Positions 1 through 7,321 of a DNA stretch of 11,039 bases are shown here, in pieces (within the stretch, counting starts at the first letter, position 1; each line of letters starts with the position of its first letter). Made by a program: the position numbers and the translations under genes. The notes under the pieces are model-generated. The model had not been told where the DNA came from, did not search any database, and worked only from the letters and a program-made list of their open reading frames with translations. The DNA lies in NCBI GenBank assembly GCA_902984215.1, contig CADWAF010004267.1, positions 1 to 11,039 of the forward strand, written 5' to 3'. The stretch comes from Willaertia magna. Its lineage: Eukaryota; Heterolobosea; Eutetramitea; Acrasida; Naegleriidae.

Positions 1-1371
1 ACTACGACAACTACTAAATCGACAGTTGAAACTATTCGTATAGGTAATTTTCCACATCCTCCAGAACATCGTCATTCAGTTTTAGAAGCAAAAGGTTCAG
101 AAGGCTTTTTAAATTTGGCGGGATTATTATTATTAACATGGAGTGCTAATCAAATGTATAATAATTATAGAAAGAATGGTTATCCTCTAGATTTAACTTT
201 ATTATTTCAATTATTACGTGGAATTGATTTAATGATGTTCTTATGGTTGACCATTACAATCTATACCCTATTTACTTCTGTAATTTTAGAATTTATTTAT
301 ACCCAAAAATCAAATACAAAATCTACGGCTAACAAGGCTTCTAACAGTGGCAAGGCTTCTAAAGGCAATAATAAGGCTAAACTTTTAGATTATACTTTAT
401 GTACAGTTTACGCGGTAGCTCAAATTGTATTATTTACAATGTCAACCTACATTTCCTTTACTTCAACAAGGCTAAGTGGATTATGTAGATTAGCTTTAGC
501 GGCACAAACTTGTGTTAATAGTTTTAAAATGCATTCCTATTTTGTAACTTGTCGTTATTTTAGGGAAGATATGATTTATGGTGGGAAATATGTAGAGAAT
601 GATTTTAAACCAATTTTTAATAATCAATTTGAAAAGACAAGAGTATTTACGAAAAGTAAATTTAAACAATTTTTAGAGTTGTGTAAAGATTATATTTATT
701 TTATTAGAATTCCAAGTTTAGTTTATGAGATTGAATTTCCAAAAAAAGATAAAATTTCATTTCGTTATGTTGCTAGAGAATATGGTGGTGGATTAATTTG
801 TTGTTTAGTTATTTATATAATTATACAAAAATATATTGCGCCAATTATTGGAGATATTGATAAATATAATTGGTATGATATTGCTGTAAATTTATCTTTA
901 CCTTCATTATCTATTTGGTTAATTATTTTCTATTGTGTTTTCCATTGTTTTTTAAATGGAACTGCAGAATTAGCTTATTATAATGATAGAGATTTCTATT
1001 TGAATTGGTGGGATGCTACAACTGTAAGTCAATTTTGGAAATTATGGAATAGAGCTGTATTTAAGTTTATGACTAGACATATTTATGTTGAAAGTCAGAG
1101 AAGAGTTAAGGGATTTAATAAGGTTTTAGCTGCCCTTTCTACTTTCTTTGTTACTGCCGTTTTGCATGAATATGTTTTAATTTTAACATTTAGGGTAGTT
1201 CGTCCTTATTTCTTTGCAATGATTATTTCACAAATTCCATTGTTTTACGTTACGGAATTATTGAAAGGCAATCGTGTAGGAAATGCTTTATTGTGGTTTG
1301 GTTTCTTAATTGCATTCCCATTCTTAGAGTTGTTGTACTTTAGAGAAGCGCTTAGAATCGGTTCCTTATAA
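1..1371 (+). CDS. DGAT1: Diacylglycerol/sterol O-acyltransferase (MBOAT family, DGAT1-like), 5'-truncated by the window
   Basis: The frame is open from base 1, giving 456 residues to the TAA at 1369-1371; the true start lies upstream, with perhaps 50-100 residues missing. Family knowledge: DGAT1 enzymes in the ER membrane transfer an acyl group from acyl-CoA to diacylglycerol to make triacylglycerol. Visible in the fragment are about eight hydrophobic segments (near residues 36-50, 70-99, 131-155, 261-283, 300-318, 376-396, 403-421, 427-446), a cytosolic block YEIEFPK (about 240) resembling the DGAT1 YELNFPR block, the signature FYLNWWD at 332-338, the motif SQFWKLWN, the presumed catalytic His389 in LHEY, and a C-terminal GNRVGNALLW. 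The C-terminal blocks fit DGAT1 better than sterol acyltransferases, although SOAT-like substrate use cannot be excluded. Oddities: the signature has N and D exchanged relative to the usual FYxDWWN, and a Lys/Ser/Asn-rich insertion sits at residues 101-126. No intron is needed within the window. Confidence 0.87.
   Translation, partial: TTTTTKSTVETIRIGNFPHPPEHRHSVLEAKGSEGFLNLAGLLLLTWSANQMYNNYRKNGYPLDLTLLFQLLRGIDLMMFLWLTITIYTLFTSVILEFIYTQKSNTKSTANKASNSGKASKGNNKAKLLDYTLCTVYAVAQIVLFTMSTYISFTSTRLSGLCRLALAAQTCVNSFKMHSYFVTCRYFREDMIYGGKYVENDFKPIFNNQFEKTRVFTKSKFKQFLELCKDYIYFIRIPSLVYEIEFPKKDKISFRYVAREYGGGLICCLVIYIIIQKYIAPIIGDIDKYNWYDIAVNLSLPSLSIWLIIFYCVFHCFLNGTAELAYYNDRDFYLNWWDATTVSQFWKLWNRAVFKFMTRHIYVESQRRVKGFNKVLAALSTFFVTAVLHEYVLILTFRVVRPYFFAMIISQIPLFYVTELLKGNRVGNALLWFGFLIAFPFLELLYFREALRIGSL
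301..378 (+). repeat. Low-complexity K/A/S/N insertion in the DGAT1-like protein
   Basis: This stretch encodes a hydrophilic loop (residues 101-126) between two membrane segments. It is built from Lys, Ala, Ser, Asn, Gly and Thr, with the dipeptide Lys-Ala three times, each written AAG GCT (334-339, 352-357, 373-378) and twice followed by TCT. It looks like a recent lineage-specific expansion in a cytosolic or lumenal loop, not part of the acyltransferase core. Confidence 0.6.
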
Positions 1372-1508
1372 ACGTAAATAATTTGTTGTAAATAAAATTG
1401 TAAATCAAAGTTTGTTCTTACAAAAATAAAAGGATAGTTAAAAAAACCGTTAAAATAATAAATAATTAGAATGATATTTAAATAATTAAAAAAGAGCATA
1501 TATTACAT
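1372..1508. terminator. Convergent 3' spacer with likely poly(A) signals
   Basis: This 137-bp AT-rich spacer lies between the DGAT1-like gene and RLP24, which converge. On the + strand, AATAAA occurs at 1391-1396 (about 20 nt after the DGAT1 stop) and at 1435-1440. For RLP24 an AATAAA on the - strand (1513-1508) overlaps its own stop codon. I see no gene here; a weak open frame on the minus strand has no coding character. Confidence 0.5.
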
Positions 1509-2060
1509 TTATTCATCGATTTCTACATCAGAGTCTTCCTCTTCTTGTTGTTTCTTCTTTGAAGATGTATTCTTTAATTTCATTTCTGTGTCTAATTTCT
1601 TTGATTCTTCCTTTTGTTTGATTGTATGTGCTTTTCCGACAGCAGAAACAGGAGCATAAATTAAATCTCTGCTCATCTTGATTTCTCTTTGTACTTGCAT
1701 CTTTCTTTGTTTTAGCGATGAAACCATTCTCTTAAAGTAGAAAGATCTTTGTCTCTTTTCTTGTATTTCGGAAACCTTCTTCATTGCTTGTATTGTCTTA
1801 GAATAAAGTTCTCTATCATATTTAACTGGTACATTTCTACGTTTCTCAAATTCAAATGTTGTATCAACTGATAATTCTTTACCATGATTACGTCTATAAG
1901 CTTTAGTCCAAGCAATTCTATTTGCATTAACTCTTCTTTCAAATAGTTTTCTACATTTCCTTGAAGAAAATCTAAAAACTTTCCCGTCATTTCTAACAAA
2001 AGCCATTCCATGACCAGGATATATTGGAGCACCAGATACAGAACATGTTTCAATACGCAT
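1509..2060 (-). CDS. RLP24: Ribosome biogenesis protein RLP24 (RSL24D1-type L24e paralogue)
   Basis: This is a complete 183-residue protein, starting MRIETC at an ATG preceded by AAAA and ending GAA TAA. Family knowledge: RLP24 occupies the eL24 position on pre-60S particles, helps recruit the AAA-ATPase Drg1/Afg2, and is exchanged for eL24 in the cytoplasm. RLP24 is told from eL24 itself by GHGMAFVRNDGKVFRF (17-31), WTKAYR (51-56), the GKELSVDTTFEFEKRRNVP block (60-78) and the long helical basic extension (90-170). The C-terminus is acidic (EEEDSDVEID), with an SD site suited to casein kinase 2. Oddity: only two of the four zinc-binding cysteines of yeast and human RLP24 remain (Cys6 and Cys36); the other two positions are Ser9 and Ser32. 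The gene converges on the DGAT1-like gene and is tandem to the F-box gene upstream. Confidence 0.93.
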   Translation of the reverse strand: MRIETCSVSGAPIYPGHGMAFVRNDGKVFRFSSRKCRKLFERRVNANRIAWTKAYRRNHGKELSVDTTFEFEKRRNVPVKYDRELYSKTIQAMKKVSEIQEKRQRSFYFKRMVSSLKQRKMQVQREIKMSRDLIYAPVSAVGKAHTIKQKEESKKLDTEMKLKNTSSKKKQQEEEDSDVEIDE

Positions 2061-2240
2061 TTTATTCTAACAGACAAAAATTGTGATTTAGAGGTTCAAA
2101 ATTATAGGTATTTTTTTCAACATTTTCTTTGATTTTTTTTGGAGGCTAAAAATAAAAACTACAGTTAATTCTTCAAGCTAAATTTGCAACTGTTAAGTGT
2201 CATTATTAACAGTAATTTAAGTGAAGGAAACAAAGTCAAT
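2061..2240 (-). promoter_or_regulatory. Spacer holding the RLP24 promoter and the upstream gene's 3' end
   Basis: This 180-bp AT-rich stretch separates the end of the F-box/acidic gene from the RLP24 start. Read on the - strand it has A-rich tracts (complement of the T runs at 2111-2117 and 2133-2140) and a pyrimidine-rich stretch ending in TTAG a few bases before the ATG. That could be a 5'-UTR splice acceptor or chance; I found no convincing partner donor. No ORF with coding character is present, and no TATA box can be assigned with confidence. Confidence 0.35.
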
Positions 2241-2771
2241 TTATTCTTCATCATCTAGGTCAATAACAGGATCATCTTCGTTAATTACTTCCTCATCAAG
2301 TAAGACACTATTGTTGGAGGTTGGAGAAGTCACTGTTGCGGTTAAGTCTTCTTCATCTGAAAAATTACCAATTTCCTCAATTGACTCATCATCGTTATTT
2401 ACTGGAATTTCTTCTAATTCATCTTCTTCTTCATCTTCAATTGCCTCATCATCTACTATTCTAATGATTGGTCCCTCTTCATCATCTTCTCTTTCGATAT
2501 CTACATTATCTACAACAAATTGTCTATCTTCCTCAGTTTCTTCTTCATCTTCCTCTTCTTCCTCCTCATCGTTAAATAATTCAACTATACCTGATCTACC
2601 ATTTCTATTTCTAAGTAACTTTTCAGATTTTGAATCTGTGTAATGTGTTGCAATTGAATTTTGTAATTTTGTAATAAATCTTGCGTCTATGTCATCTCCA
2701 ATAATTTTACACAAGAAATAAACAAAACTTTGTTGAGTAATAGTTTTAGTACAAATACCTAGCTGTTCCAT
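2241..2771 (-). other. Acidic ORF: exon 2 core, or a separate small gene under the alternative model
   Basis: From the ATG at 2771 this frame gives 176 residues: a helical N-terminus (EQLGICTKTITQQSFVYFL and following) and then about 110 residues dominated by Asp and Glu, with one almost pure DE run. The same frame is open for 27 codons upstream of this ATG and reads like protein, so I regard the ATG as internal to exon 2 of the F-box gene. If the intron at 2837-2883 is not used, this would be an independent acidic protein of unknown function. Acidic tails of this kind occur in many nuclear and chaperone proteins, so the sequence alone gives no function. Confidence 0.4.
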
Positions 2772-4051
2772 ACAAGCCTTAATTAAATCGTGATTAAAAG
2801 CTTGTTTTGTTCTGGAAAATTCACCATTATATAAAACTTTTAAAACACAAATTTACAAATCATTATTAATATTAATTACTTACTTTGTAAAAGAAACTGT
2901 TTCTTATTATTACCAAAGAAAGAAGTATGTATTGTTAAAGAACCTCCATCTAAATAGTTATCATCAATTACTTCCACCAGTATATCAATTGAAAAAGTTA
3001 TGTAGTGTCCATAAATACTAAATATTACAATTTCATAAGAGCAATCTTTTCTATCTTTTGAATTTCCATCAAAATCTAAATAATTTGTCACAATTATACT
3101 ATCTCTAGATTTAATATATCTTTCATATTGTTGTATTATATTATCTAATTTTGAATGATTCTTAATTGTAATTTTATTAGTTTCTTCGCCCTCTTCTTCT
3201 TCACTATCCTCATCATCTTCAATCATATTTATAACTGAAGCTTTATCTAAGAAAATACTTGCAAGCACAGGGCTACAACTCATACTCTCCTTCAACCAAT
3301 GTACCTTCTCTAAAAAGAGAAAAGTTTGTCTGCACAAACTAACTTGTTTCTCTTGTAACTGGAAATGCCTCTTTAATAATTCTTGTGATTCATTACAAGA
3401 CAACAATAAATTTACAGATAGCTGTATATCATTAGATAAATAAGCTTTTTTCATTAATCTGTCTTGTTCAACTAAAAATCTATTTAATGAGGCACCAACA
3501 GAATATTTATAAACAAAATTATATCTAGTTTTAAAGGCTTCTAAAAAATCATAAGATTCAACTTCACTGACAGGAATATTTAAATTTTCATTAAATTCTC
3601 TTTGATATAATTCATACCAAAAATAATTATCTTCCATAATGTATTTTCTCCATTCTTTTGACACTAAAGAATGATTTTTAAAAAGATCAAGTGGATATGA
3701 AAATTCAAATATAATTCTTAAACAATCAGGTTCAAATATTCCTTTGTTAAATTCCAGTGTTGGTTGTAAGAAAGTAGATATATCTTCATCTAGTTTAATT
3801 TTTTTAGTTTGATTAATTTTCACATTGTTATTTACATTGTCTTCATTATTATCACTTTCAAATACTTCTTGTTGTTCATAATGATTGTTATCACTAGTTG
3901 GTGTTGGCGTTGTTTGTGAATTTTCATTATCAATTTCTTGATCCGGATTAAAATTTTCTTTACCTTCACTACTCTCTTCACCAATTACTTTTCTTTTCAG
4001 GCCTTTCTTAATTTTCTTTAGTAAAGCCATCTTATGTTCTTCTTGACTCAT
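2241..4051 (-). CDS. F-box protein with acidic C-terminal tail (two exons, intron 2837-2883)
   Basis: Exon 1 is 4051-2884 and exon 2 is 2836-2241, giving 587 residues. Family knowledge: F-box proteins bind Skp1 and bring substrates to SCF ubiquitin ligases. The F-box is at about residues 103-150 (EPDCLRIIFEFSYPLDLF, then LVSKEWRKYI and FWYELYQREF). Before it come a basic, possibly nuclear-targeting patch (9-21, KKIKKGLKRK) and a disordered Asn/Glu/Thr region (30-90). After it come helical sequence (165-270), an acidic run (278-291), a hydrophobic segment (338-390), a helical exon-2 part (about 391-460) and a very acidic tail (about 478-587). I do not recognise the substrate-binding part. The join rests on a GTAAGT donor at residue 390, a phase-1 AG acceptor, and coding-like sequence beginning exactly after it. 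The alternative is two genes: exon 1 reading through to a TAA at 2878-2876, and a separate 176-residue acidic protein starting at 2771. Confidence 0.6.
2401..2573 (-). repeat. GAA/GAT/GAG-rich low-complexity coding tract
   Basis: On the - strand, imperfect runs of GAA, GAG and GAT codons encode poly-acidic blocks (2405-2460 and 2527-2573). The mixture of synonymous codons suggests selection for an acidic protein segment over simple trinucleotide slippage. The complementary strand gives a spurious serine-rich frame at 2221-2643. Confidence 0.55.
2837..2883 (-). other. Predicted 47-nt spliceosomal intron in the F-box gene
   Basis: The donor is GTAAGT at 2883-2878 and the acceptor is AAAAG ending at 2837. 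G+C is only about 15%, lower than on either side. The phase is 1 at both ends, so splicing removes two in-frame stops (TAA at 2878-2876 and another near 2855) and continues into the acidic frame. A pyrimidine tract is lacking, which weakens the call. The next acceptor, TTTTCCAG about 25 nt further on, would give a short tail and an early stop instead. Confidence 0.55.
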
Positions 4052-4266
4052 TTCTTCTTTCTACTTACAAAAAGCCAGTCTTTTATTTGCTGGAACTCTT
4101 TCTTCTGATTGTTGCCAATTTTTTGGAATAAAAACTTATTTTTAAGTAAAAATTGGCCGTTATGTTTGTTTTCCCTCCAAATTTTTAATCCATTCAAAAA
4201 AATTGAGTTTGTTAACTGATCGGAAGGAAGGCTTTTTACTTTCTCAATACTTATTGTTCTTTTAAC
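4052..4266. promoter_or_regulatory. Head-to-head (bidirectional) promoter region
   Basis: This 215-bp spacer separates the divergent start codons of the F-box gene (4051, -) and the large unknown gene (4267, +). It contains a perfect 10-bp inverted repeat, GCCAATTTTT at 4114-4123 and AAAAATTGGC at 4148-4157, so a CCAAT box faces each gene. An inner 5-bp stem (4134-4138 with 4143-4147) is nested inside. A further AAAAATTG lies at 4198-4205. A minus-strand open frame crosses the region (4311-4048) but overlaps both start codons and shows no recognisable protein. Confidence 0.55.
4114..4157. repeat. Nested inverted repeat with opposed CCAAT boxes
   Basis: The outer arms are 10 bp and perfect (GCCAATTTTT and AAAAATTGGC), separated by 24 nt. 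Inside, ACTTA at 4134-4138 pairs with TAAGT at 4143-4147 around a TTTT loop. CCAAT on one strand and ATTGG on the other match the NF-Y core known from other eukaryotes; binding here is inference. Confidence 0.6.
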
Positions 4267-6908
4267 ATGTTGAATAATAATAATGATAATTTCAAGTTCC
4301 CTAAATTTCATTCCATTTGTTTATCGTTGTACATTGAATTGATATTGGATTGTTCAAGAAAATCAAATATTGAAAGCGTTTCCAAATTAAAAACAATTTT
4401 TGAATGGATTATTAAGGGGGTAATAACAAAAGATGAATTTTCTAAATTATTTTCAAAGTGGACACAACTTCAAAGTATTAATATTTCTGACCTTTCTAAC
4501 TTTAATGAAATTTCGAAAATATCGGAGGATGAATGGAATACCTTAATGAAAAAGAATTTTAATGAAAAAGAACTAACTACTATTTCAGAATTATTAATTA
4601 ATGAACAAAATAAATATTTAATGGAACAATGGAATTGTAATAATGAATGGTTACACATGTCAGAAGAATTATTTTATTGTTTAGATTGTGACAAACTTAC
4701 TATTTTATCTATTGATGACATTTTAATTCTTGTACTATCATTATTTGGAGAAAGCGAAAGAATTAGTACTCCAGAATTATTATTTAAAAAGTGCTTTCTT
4801 TCCTTGAAAGAAGCTCCTTGTTATAATGGTGTATTAACCTTAAGGCGATTCAGGCAACTGCTACATAATAACAAACTTGATATTGAAACAATAACTTCAA
4901 CAATATCAAGAATTGAAACGAATTCTAATTATTGGAAGCAAAGATATGGAAAATATTCCATGCTAAAGGATTCCTCAAATCTTGGGTTATGGAAACAATC
5001 AGTACTAGACACAAAAGTTTATTTTACTGGAGATACTGACACTTTTAAATACCCAAAATTGGAACAATTTTTGCTAAATGAATCTTTCAGCATTAGATTT
5101 GAAATATCATATTTCTTTTTTGAAGAGCAAGCCTCTTTTCAATTATTTCAAGAGTTTGTAAAACAATATTCCTTAAAAGATATACTGTACGAAGATAGTT
5201 TAATTAAGACACACCCCTGTTTTTTATTTATTGACAAGACAATTAAGAGATACTTAATACTGATTCAAGATATGATAAACAATATCCTTGATTTTTACAG
5301 TTCAAGTGAAAAAGAAGAAAATGTAGAAGAAATAAGTCCTTTTTCGGGAAGGTCATCTGCTGTTTCAAAAAGAAATAACAATAACTTGCACATTGATACA
5401 AAAGAAATTTCTAGTAATAAGATTGATTTATTGGAAACACCATCTTCTAAAACTCCTTCTATACTGAAATCTCCAGTTAACTTTTTTGTCAAAACAAGAA
5501 GTAATAACCTTCAACAACCAGACATATCACTACTAGGAAGGCTAAGTGTGAAATTACCTTTTGACGTAGAGGCAATGGTAAGAAGAGCCGAGTGGATAGA
5601 CATAAAGCCTTCCACAGTATTTGATGTAAGTTTTGTTAGCATACTTCTTTATTAATTGTAAAGTAGTTTCAATATTTAAAAACAAGAAAATCATTAAAAC
5701 CCATTCATACATTTCAAGAATTACAAGTTCAGCTTAAACAAAAGTATGAAATGGAAAAAGAAATGTGGAAAAGAGAACATATTGGTACCACATCTAATGA
5801 ATTGTTTGGAAATAGAACTAACACAAGTATGAACATTAAGGTGATACATAGTTTACCAAAAAGTAGAAAGACTAGCTCAGAAATACCCAAATGGGTGGAA
5901 GGTTGGAAAAAAGATGTTGTGGATGAATTATTGAGTAAACTTAAAATATCTTCCATAAACGAAGGAGAAACGTTGAACACCATAAATAATGATGTGACAA
6001 TAAATACATTAGAAAAGAAGGATGTTGTAAAATCAGACGACAAAGATCAAAATGAGGGAATAAGCTTTAATGAGGAGGAAATTGAATCAGAAGTTAACAA
6101 ATTTATTAATGGATTTATACTTAATCCTTCATCGTTAAATAACAAGAGTGATGAAGAAGATGCAACAGATGAAGATACTCTAAAGTTTCATGAATTGCTG
6201 TATAAACATTTCAATGAAAGAAAAAAGCTAGAGACAACGAATGAGTCTCAAGAATTTATAGATCCTGAAACTTCCTTTGATGACCTTCGTTCTCATCCAA
6301 AGGAATACCAAGAAGAAGTAAATGACTTTATTCATTTAGATAATAACGATTCAGCTTTTATTTCACCTACAATCCCAATAAAATTGATGGAATTACTACA
6401 AGATAGAGGGATTAAGGAAGTAACCAGAAGAAAGTCTATTCCTAATTCAGTCACCAGTAGTAATATAAACCACGAGAAAGAATTACAAGCATTAGATGAA
6501 GTATCGGTCCTGTCAAGTGTGCTAGAAGATAGCGAAAAAGTGCTAGAGCATGATTCTATGCTTTATTCACCAATTCAAAGAGCAGATAATGAACCAAAAA
6601 TGACGGCTAGAACCATTCCAATTAAATTAACAGACTTTATTGGGCAAGATCAACTAAAGAATAGTAAGCGTCCAACTACTAACACAAAAACTAACTACAA
6701 GGCTTACAATTCAAATAATAACAATAGTAAGGCTATAACAACTAGGTTCTCACAAAACAATAGGAGTAATATTCACTCTCAAGAATCTAATAAGATAAAG
6801 ATGATAGAAGATATTTCCGTGGAAAGGATTAGTAGGAAACCATCCTCGTCATCGGAAAGTAACAATATTACTATTCGATTAATGAAAGATAAACCTTGGA
6901 AACCCTAA
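4267..6908 (+). CDS. Large protein of unknown function (two exons, intron about 5626-5666)
   Basis: Exon 1 runs from the ATG at 4267 to 5625 (453 residues). Exon 2 most likely runs 5667-6908, giving 866 residues in all. I do not recognise the family. The N-terminal half is folded-looking and helical, with hydrophobic and aromatic-rich stretches (about 10-350). It includes one degenerate EF-hand-like loop at 140-151 (acidic at positions 1, 3 and 12, Leu at position 5), too poor to claim calcium binding. Residues 345-425 are Ser/Asn-rich, with three proline-directed sites (T391, T396, S402). The exon-2 start looks coiled-coil-like (QELQVQLKQKYEMEKEMWK). The rest is polar and probably disordered, with a repeated SPTIPIKL / ARTIPIKL motif and two EEVNDFI-like segments. 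It diverges from the F-box gene and converges on MED10 with overlapping stops. A scaffold or cytoskeletal adaptor is possible but unproven. Confidence 0.7.
5626..5666 (+). other. Predicted 41-nt intron (alternative end 5732)
   Basis: The donor is GTAAGT at 5626-5631 and falls exactly between codons. An AG at 5665-5666 restores the downstream frame in phase 0, removing the in-frame TAA at 5653-5655 and TAG at 5664-5666. The sequence after it (5667-5732) reads as plausible protein joining a coiled-coil-like stretch. A second in-phase acceptor, TTCAG ending at 5732, would give a 107-nt intron and a protein 22 residues shorter. The similar size and donor of the F-box intron (47 nt) makes me prefer the short form. 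Confidence 0.6.
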
Positions 6909-7321
6909 AGATTCGTTTCATCATCAACATTTGGAAAATTTCTTTCAACTTCACTTTTAACAACTTCTCTAAGCTCAGTGATGGCCACTTTTTTACCATT
7001 AGCAACTTCGCATTGTTTTTGGGCTTCTTGTCTAACAGTATGAAGGTATTGATCAGGTGATAGGTTACCGTCAATATGTTCTAATAATTTATATGGGTAT
7101 TGTTCGGTCAATAAAGGATTGTTCATGTTTTCGTGACAAAGGTCTAGTAGTTGTTTATATTGTAATTGAAGATTTTCTATTCCTCCAAACCAATGTTCTT
7201 CGGTTTCTTCTCCTGCATAATTTTCTATCATTATTGATAATTGATTTAATGAATCGATGATGTTGAGAGATTTATTTTCAATTTCATCTGCTAATCTCAT
7301 AGCATCTTGCTGTTTACTCAT
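6905..7321 (-). CDS. MED10: Mediator of RNA polymerase II transcription subunit 10
   Basis: This is a complete 138-residue protein, close to the usual size (human MED10 is about 135 residues). Family knowledge: MED10 (Nut2 in yeast) is an essential subunit of the Mediator middle module, bridging transcription factors and RNA polymerase II in the nucleus. The match is the N-terminal helical part (1-35, IIDSLNQLSIMIENYA), then LQLQYKQLLDL (51-61) and the family signature: YPYKLLEHIDGNLSPDQYL (75-93), then a helix (95-128) ending VKSEVERNFP. That corresponds to the p..ll.yID.GrnP..yt...l......n...kGk block of MED10. No intron is needed. The ATG at 7321 sits in AAAAAATG. The TAG at 6907-6905 overlaps the TAA of the convergent gene, so transcripts must overlap at their 3' ends. 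Confidence 0.87.
   Translation of the reverse strand: MSKQQDAMRLADEIENKSLNIIDSLNQLSIMIENYAGEETEEHWFGGIENLQLQYKQLLDLCHENMNNPLLTEQYPYKLLEHIDGNLSPDQYLHTVRQEAQKQCEVANGKKVAITELREVVKSEVERNFPNVDDETNL

Noticed and set aside
140..150. EF-hand calcium site in the large unknown protein (residue numbers, DNA about 4684-4719)
   Set aside because: The loop lacks a ligand at position 5, lacks Gly at 6 and has Asp instead of Glu at 12; with no paired hand nearby, calcium binding is not supported.
1024..1032. GTAAGT donor-like site within the DGAT1-like gene
   Set aside because: It encodes Val-Ser in the conserved block next to FYLNWWD, and the frame continues with family-matching sequence, so it is not a splice site in the main product.
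1245..1499. Minus-strand 84-codon frame across the DGAT1 3' end
   Set aside because: It is antisense to conserved DGAT1 sequence, and the remainder is AT-rich spacer giving Ile/Phe/Asn-rich noise.
1781..2077. Second minus-strand frame inside RLP24
   Set aside because: It is a frame-shifted shadow of the clearly conserved RLP24 sequence, with a non-ATG start.
2221..2643. Serine-rich plus-strand frame of about 140 codons
   Set aside because: It is the exact antisense of GAA/GAT-rich acidic codons on the minus strand, has no plausible start, and disappears once the acidic exon is accepted.
4048..4311. Minus-strand 87-codon frame whose stop overlaps the F-box ATG (ATGA)
   Set aside because: It overlaps the start of the divergent + gene, begins with a run of Ile from an ATT/ATA-rich tract, shows no recognisable domain, and ATGA coupling is not meaningful in a eukaryote.
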